Of a stretch of DNA of 23,177 bases, positions 21,001 through 23,177 are shown one piece after another. Every line of letters begins with the position of its first letter. Within the stretch, counting starts at the first letter, position 1. This DNA is from a virus, in IMG/VR virus record IMGVR_UViG_3300030061_000688, positions 8,731-31,907 of that record; one strand, given 5' to 3'. The notes beneath the pieces were generated by a model that did no database searches, was not told the origin of the DNA, and saw only the letters and a list, made by a program, of their open reading frames with translations. A program made the translations under genes and the position numbers.

Positions 21001-23177
21001 CCCGTTCAGATTTAGAAAGTAAACCAAATGTTTTAGTAAAAGCTTCAGTAAATACATTTCTAGCATTAACCAAAGCTTCAAATTCAACTCTTATAGGTTC
21101 AAGCAACGCCTCCTTTGTTTTAAAATCGTAAGCAGGATTATCATTTATTTCGCTAGCTTTTTGTTGTAATTCAGCAACTCTAGTCATAGCGTCTGCGTAA
21201 ATTCTAAACCCATCCGCGTCCATTTCTTTTATTCTTTTATTTAAGTCTAATAAAATATTTTCATTACTCTGAACTAGCTCTAATTGAATATTTTTCATTT
21301 GCTGAATCTGTTCAGCAGTTAAGCTACTTTTTAAAACTTTTTTCTTAAATCTATTATCGTAAAGAGATCTTTCAATATTGTTATATTCAGCTACATTTGC
21401 TTTAAATTGAGCGTTTATTTTAGGCGAAGACAAAGCATTGTATATTCCACCCGCAACAATAGGAGTAACATACATTGTATTAGAAAAAAGTAAAGTATTA
21501 AAAGAAGCTTCGGTAAAACCAGTAAACATAGGTTTCCCGTCTAACAAGTTTTGTGCAGTAAGAGTTAGTCCTATTTCTCCTAAGTAATCCAATCCTATTA
21601 GTCTACTATATTCTGGTAAACCATTTAATCTTCTTCTACTCCAAGCTTTTAATCCTTTTTCTAATACTTCATTACCAACTGCTCCTTTTGAAAATCTAGC
21701 CTTTACTCCTTTTAATATCTTAAACTCTGGTATAGTACCAGCTACTTCAGCCAAACTATAACCTGTCATTGTAAGATTCATATCTTGAAAATCATAAGGT
21801 CTACCACCGTTTAACATTTCATTATATCTTTCTCCTGCATACATACCACCAGTAGTGCTTGAAGCAACAGCTATACCAGCATAAGGATTTCCTGTTAAAT
21901 AAGTAGTACCTATCATAGAACCATAAAAAGGAACTAACTCAAGACCGTAATCAAAAATATATTCAGTAAAGTTTGAAAAACTACTAAAAGCATTACCAAA
22001 TTCAGGAGACTTTACGTATCGCTCTTTGTGTTTTTTTCTATAATCTATAAAATCACTTTGAATTTCAAGAAGTTTCGCTTGTTTTTCTTTTAAACCTACA
22101 GAGTTATTTGGTGTTCCAGTTGCTAAATCTATTAAAGCTAATAATTGTTGAAGTCCACCTAAAGCGTAACTTATAGAATTTATTGCTAAGTCTCCAGGTT
22201 CTCCTAGTCCACCAAAATATTTTTTCATTTGGCTATAGTTTCTTTTTAGCCATTCAATTTCATATGTATCGTCTTCGTATTCTTGCGCTTTTTTAATGTA
22301 ATTGCTATAATCTAGTTGAACATCTTGTACAGCGTATTTTAAATCTTTTTTAAAACCATTGACACCCTCTATTCTTTTGTTCATTGTTTTTAAAAGAGAA
22401 TTATACTGTTGAGACAAAGCCGTTACATCAAAACCATTAGCCTGACCCTCTTTAATTTGCTTGGCAAGATCAAGTAAGTTTTGTTGATCTATGTTTATAG
22501 CTGTAGTATATTTTTTTATATTGTTAACTAAAGAGCTATTTTTTATAGAATCAAATCTAGCTTCAAAATCAAATCTTTCTTCTAATTCTTTTTTTATTAT
22601 TTGTCTAGCTAAACCTTCTATTTCTTCTTTTGTTATAGCTTTATTACTACCTTGTTCTTTTCTTTCATTTTCTAAAATTAATCTAGCTTTATCTAATTGA
22701 TCTTCAAAAGGTTGAAAAACCGTACCAGGCATGTTAAGTGGAGTACGCATATTCATTTTAATATCCATACCTTCACCAGCAGCAAATCCAGCGTCAATAC
22801 TTTCTTCAGGTTCAAAACTTATGTTATTTACAAAGTTATCTATTTTAATTTCTTCTTCAGGACTTATATTAGTTATATTTGTAAATTCATCATATTTTTG
22901 CTCTATAGATCCTTCATAGTCGCTTGGTAAAACAAAAACCTCAGAACCTCTTTTTCTATGAATATCTAAGTACTCTTTTACACTATTTATTTTTTCAAAA
23001 CCCTTGTCGTTGTTTCTTATTCTATTATCTATTTCTTGATGAGTGTATATACTGCCATTTATTTTGTATTTACTTTTGTTTTCAACAATTAAAGGTATTT
23101 CAACTTTTATATTTTCAGAACCCATTACTAGGTCTTCATCATCATCTTCTTCTTCAGGTTGTTGCAACTCAGGTATT
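15047..23177 (-). CDS. Giant polyvalent/virion-type protein, over 2700 aa (N-terminus missing)
   Basis: The frame stays open through the right edge of the window, so the true start is outside. Residue numbers here count from the TTG at 23167. It fills about 35% of the window. An acidic N-terminus (EEEDDDED) precedes a mostly helical, Gly-spotted region with PFYGSMIGTTYLTGN near 410. A zinc-peptidase motif follows (HELNH, 871-875). A sigma-region-2-like stretch lies around 1068-1160 and a HAD phosphatase domain around 1815-1985. A long C-terminal region has FLNTRSALLQMISNVNF (from about 2258) and RFADSFAIATGGATFYRN. The combination fits the large polyvalent proteins injected with phage DNA (LPP type) or a giant internal virion protein. 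It is the first gene of the minus-strand set visible. The function is inferred. Confidence 0.8.
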   Translation of the reverse strand, partial: IPELQQPEEEDDDEDLVMGSENIKVEIPLIVENKSKYKINGSIYTHQEIDNRIRNNDKGFEKINSVKEYLDIHRKRGSEVFVLPSDYEGSIEQKYDEFTNITNISPEEEIKIDNFVNNISFEPEESIDAGFAAGEGMDIKMNMRTPLNMPGTVFQPFEDQLDKARLILENERKEQGSNKAITKEEIEGLARQIIKKELEERFDFEARFDSIKNSSLVNNIKKYTTAINIDQQNLLDLAKQIKEGQANGFDVTALSQQYNSLLKTMNKRIEGVNGFKKDLKYAVQDVQLDYSNYIKKAQEYEDDTYEIEWLKRNYSQMKKYFGGLGEPGDLAINSISYALGGLQQLLALIDLATGTPNNSVGLKEKQAKLLEIQSDFIDYRKKHKERYVKSPEFGNAFSSFSNFTEYIFDYGLELVPFYGSMIGTTYLTGNPYAGIAVASSTTGGMYAGERYNEMLNGGRPYDFQDMNLTMTGYSLAEVAGTIPEFKILKGVKARFSKGAVGNEVLEKGLKAWSRRRLNGLPEYSRLIGLDYLGEIGLTLTAQNLLDGKPMFTGFTEASFNTLLFSNTMYVTPIVAGGIYNALSSPKINAQFKANVAEYNNIERSLYDNRFKKKVLKSSLTAEQIQQMKNIQLELVQSNENILLDLNKRIKEMDADGFRIYADAMTRVAELQQKASEINDNPAYDFKTKEALLEPIRVEFEALVNARNVFTEAFTKTFGLLSKSERAEIKKRAIKNLEVKGINNPSEKQIYDESEQVHIQDKFERNFTNGIELLKSLKTKGLNISFSLGRTNKQTIARYRKMLDARVKDSKNSLTEEEAKKELEEFIEGIEDGTMNGTTFVTTQTNAKGEKKLVYDVIVSQQNSVANQASETTFHELNHVIFSEALGTDSKAFEPVAASILDYLADNNFNAYLRITQKADTTKADEVIIAFLEELSGKRINIEKANNFNFWNQLAFGVNNSIKANNTESKFNMDFSGKDGALQFFQTLADAWNNKELSVDALNKIIDSDVWQGEGFTNEEVVITVPSKKRSKITPRGIQLLEGYKEGIYTNKDLVAIVRTKPVNQKQRDEQYAAAEAIVEANFGFIKGKLKYERRGTKGIDENGIKQAIVELILGGDIAAWSGKTTPLFEEGEGYNPDFAVTTYLGRIGNRADIIFERAKDLGDVVFDTSEITDGNTGIVETDVETETTPVKEIDIDAFKILKKPNKKVIVSSILEKIKTGEINLDSDITLKDLKPFAEAAAQQIADELGIPVSRILNPKDNLRKGEVTPIQMFIKNNAPALLSMLKQIKGNADILTIKNKNGKTIKVGGEGRKLGQKLLDAFYIQLKGEDGKPLKVNNQIQYRLDPNKLKLPYFLSVFGMDAKGNIKDARSGTAQASKNIMELLSRLLTLNSIEIAIDQQVAEGTKTPAEGAIQKAQVKRSKVTKRNWGKGKFPVELPLLIRVATDVLNSKGVAKKAYDLDTAEGQKFVSTIKSFIEAYPELGDYVRRAMTGGYGKTFTDKVKFDKYIGIKTGDPKVIRLKYGTRKNGVQVVNKKAIQRLIDDPSLISKDLAELKKLFLAMQEFMAKNKDAAPDLARIIADLSVDMNSPLRYLAPTIFYPVKANGKIDVVRITEEHMMPAIQMGKQLFDAAIKGNVESEFKIIEKSYAQGGLRYNDDLALKPLGLNEAMPPIFYETVIPLIEQGKLDFLPAGLASWIRYSFNNTANPFLYKLVNPKMTIGEFFVGKLNIKSETGVAIAGEKANELITKVLSGEITLAQAKAEFKVYSTKVLPLKIKAVENIDNTFGKKVMRSKTVSGKIKILEDYQKAIQIARDPKSPVKGISVLDFDDTVAITNSSVIVEMPDGTIRKINATEFALEHSTLESMGAKFDFSEFNKVVQGRRGPLFNKLKKAVDKFGNSNVYILTARTPEAATAIHEWLKSEGITLKFENIVGLADGAAQAKANWIVGKAAEGYNDFYFADDALLNVQAVQAVYDVLDVKGRAQIALRSKQKNFEIIMNDIIEKKTGIQSYKNYSPAKAKTIGASKGKFQFFIPPSAEDFTGLLYKLLGKGSIGDAQMAFFKDNLIDPYNRAEIELEASKVAASRDFNALKSKFPTLPKSLKQETGIGKFTFEHAIRAYIWGEQGMSIPGLSKRDLKRLSDFVKKDPNLKIFADQLISLRKGKDYPAPNESWTAGTITTDIISGINKVDRKQYLTQWKENVDLIFTDKVMGKLEAAFGAKYVEALKASIDAMYRGSNRSSSTDSITSKWYDWINNSVGVVMFLNTRSALLQMISNVNFINWKDNNPLQAAKAFGNQPQYWKDVMFLLNSPYLKARRDGLKINISESEIADLAKGKGNKAQKFIALALEKGFVFTRFADSFAIATGGATFYRNRYNSYIKDGMTPDVAAKQAFEDFRDTSETSQQSSNPMKVSQQQRSAAGRLILSFGNTQMQYARIQKRAIQDLINRRGDWKENVSKIVYYGGIQNLMFNALQQGIQFLLFDGDEEKDQEKREKRIQRTLNGMIDSQLRGLGIYGALSVTLKNTLMEIAEQAGKKTPEYAEAVDALFSISPPLQSKLRKLKSAANTFSWNMKEMKAQGINLNNPAYLAVAQTISALTNLPVDEAVIKLNAMRAIYSDSSEKWQKVALLLGWSTWDVGLPYYGVEDKVVITPEMEAEIKLENMMKETTKPQQVETLLNLGLTKKQIKDLKYEQDRVKKIIELQNKEKDGK
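15878..16450 (-). other. C-terminal LPD38-like region of the giant protein
   Basis: Residues about 2240-2430 contain WYDWINNSVGVVMFLN, TRSALLQMISNVNFINW, TRFADSFAIATGGATFYRN, AKQAFEDFRDTSETSQQSSN and AAGRLILSFGNTQMQYARI, then GGIQNLMFNALQQG. The alternation of Trp/Asn-rich and hydrophobic helices resembles a large polyvalent protein-associated domain (LPD38-type), recalled from memory. The hydrophobic helices could insert into a membrane. I treat the family name as tentative. Confidence 0.45.
17213..17725 (-). other. HAD-superfamily phosphatase domain within the giant protein
   Basis: Residues about 1815-1985 show the HAD motifs in order. Motif I is LDFDDTVA (Asp1823 nucleophile, Asp1825 acid/base; DFDDT). 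Motif II is YILTARTPEAA (Thr1902). The acidic motif IV is YFADDALLN (Asp1958, Asp1959). KSEGITLKFENIVGLADG and AKANWIVGKAAEG lie between motifs II and IV. This resembles polynucleotide- or small-molecule-phosphatases carried by marine phages. No clear Lys motif III was picked by eye, though AKANWIVGK offers candidates. The substrate is unknown. Confidence 0.8.
19700..19975 (-). other. Possible sigma-70 region 2-like segment in the giant protein
   Basis: Residues about 1068-1160 read AEAIVEANFGFIKGKL, then RRGTKGIDENGIKQAIVELI and FAVTTYLGRIGNRADIIFER. These parallel the sigma region 2 order: (E)xLIExNLxLV, a gap, (D)LIQEGxxGL, a gap, FSTYLxxxIR. The resemblance was found by eye and may be chance. 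The rest of the sigma factor is absent. Confidence 0.3.
20348..20605 (-). other. Zincin-like metallopeptidase domain within the giant protein
   Basis: Residues about 855-940 of the giant protein hold SETTFHELNHVIFSEALG, with the HExxH zinc motif HELNH at residues 871-875. A helix with DEVIIAFLEELSGK (residues 921-934) follows about 46 residues later. Its Glu922 or Glu929 would be the third ligand of a gluzincin. Such peptidases are a recurring module of large polyvalent phage proteins, where they may cut the protein itself or host targets after DNA entry. Ligands are visible; activity is inferred. Confidence 0.72.

Noticed and set aside
1-23177. tRNA genes, CRISPR arrays, insertion sequences, integrase and attachment sites
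   Set aside because: No cloverleaf, regularly spaced repeats, transposase or integrase motifs were seen on either strand. Direct repeats longer than short AT-rich runs were not found by eye.

Overview
The window looks like part of the genome of a tailed bacteriophage. It is AT-rich and very gene-dense, with almost no intergenic space. One long plus-strand block of replication, recombination and nucleotide-metabolism genes (about 1-11626) converges on one minus-strand block of lysis, envelope and virion-type genes (23177-11708). A perfect 10-bp hairpin terminator at 11645-11674 separates them. No tRNA, rRNA, CRISPR array, integrase or transposase is visible. Terminase, portal and capsid genes are not in the window and must lie outside it. 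The host is probably a marine member of the Bacteroidota (Flavobacteriia). The reasons are two secreted proteins with signal peptides of the 'SQAQ / FGQ' type common there, the near absence of Shine-Dalgarno sequences before otherwise convincing genes, and small protein families I associate with marine phages. This host assignment is inference.

Plus strand, left to right: the end of a conserved phage protein; a secreted 3D-domain (cell-wall/barrel) protein; a 41-aa ORF; an HTH protein; a sigma-70-like factor; an ERF single-strand annealing protein; a PD-(D/E)XK exonuclease; a 59-aa ORF; a small SSB-like protein with a DDLPF tip; a primase-helicase of the T7 gp4/Twinkle type; an 81-aa ORF; a thymidylate-synthase-fold protein; a GIY-YIG-like/MazG fusion; a second MazG-like protein; an endonuclease I-like nuclease; three tiny ORFs; class I ribonucleotide reductase nrdB; a 39-aa ORF; a coiled-coil ORF; a membrane protein; and nrdA. 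Many of these genes overlap by 1-50 bases, so they are probably co-transcribed and translationally coupled.

Minus strand, in transcription order (right to left): a giant protein of more than 2700 residues whose N-terminus lies outside the window; two small Lys/Cys-rich marine-phage proteins; a membrane/coiled-coil protein; a secreted thioredoxin-fold protein without CxxC; a secreted outer-membrane beta-barrel-like protein; an M15 peptidase endolysin; a DUF6321-like protein; a 46-aa Cys/Trp-rich ORF; and a 73-aa charged ORF.

The genes suggest this programme. A phage sigma factor redirects host RNA polymerase; no phage polymerase gene is visible. RNR and the pyrophosphatases reshape the dNTP pool, and gp4-like primase-helicase, SSB, ERF and exonuclease replicate and recombine the DNA. 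The most interesting points are: (1) the TS-fold enzyme carries Asp where thymidylate synthases carry the uracil-reading Asn, which suggests a dCMP (hydroxy)methylase and possibly modified cytosine in the phage DNA; (2) the giant polyvalent-type protein contains a zincin and a HAD phosphatase; (3) the late operon carries a phage-encoded outer-membrane protein and a secreted thioredoxin-fold protein. Domain names come from reading motifs by eye; no database search was run.
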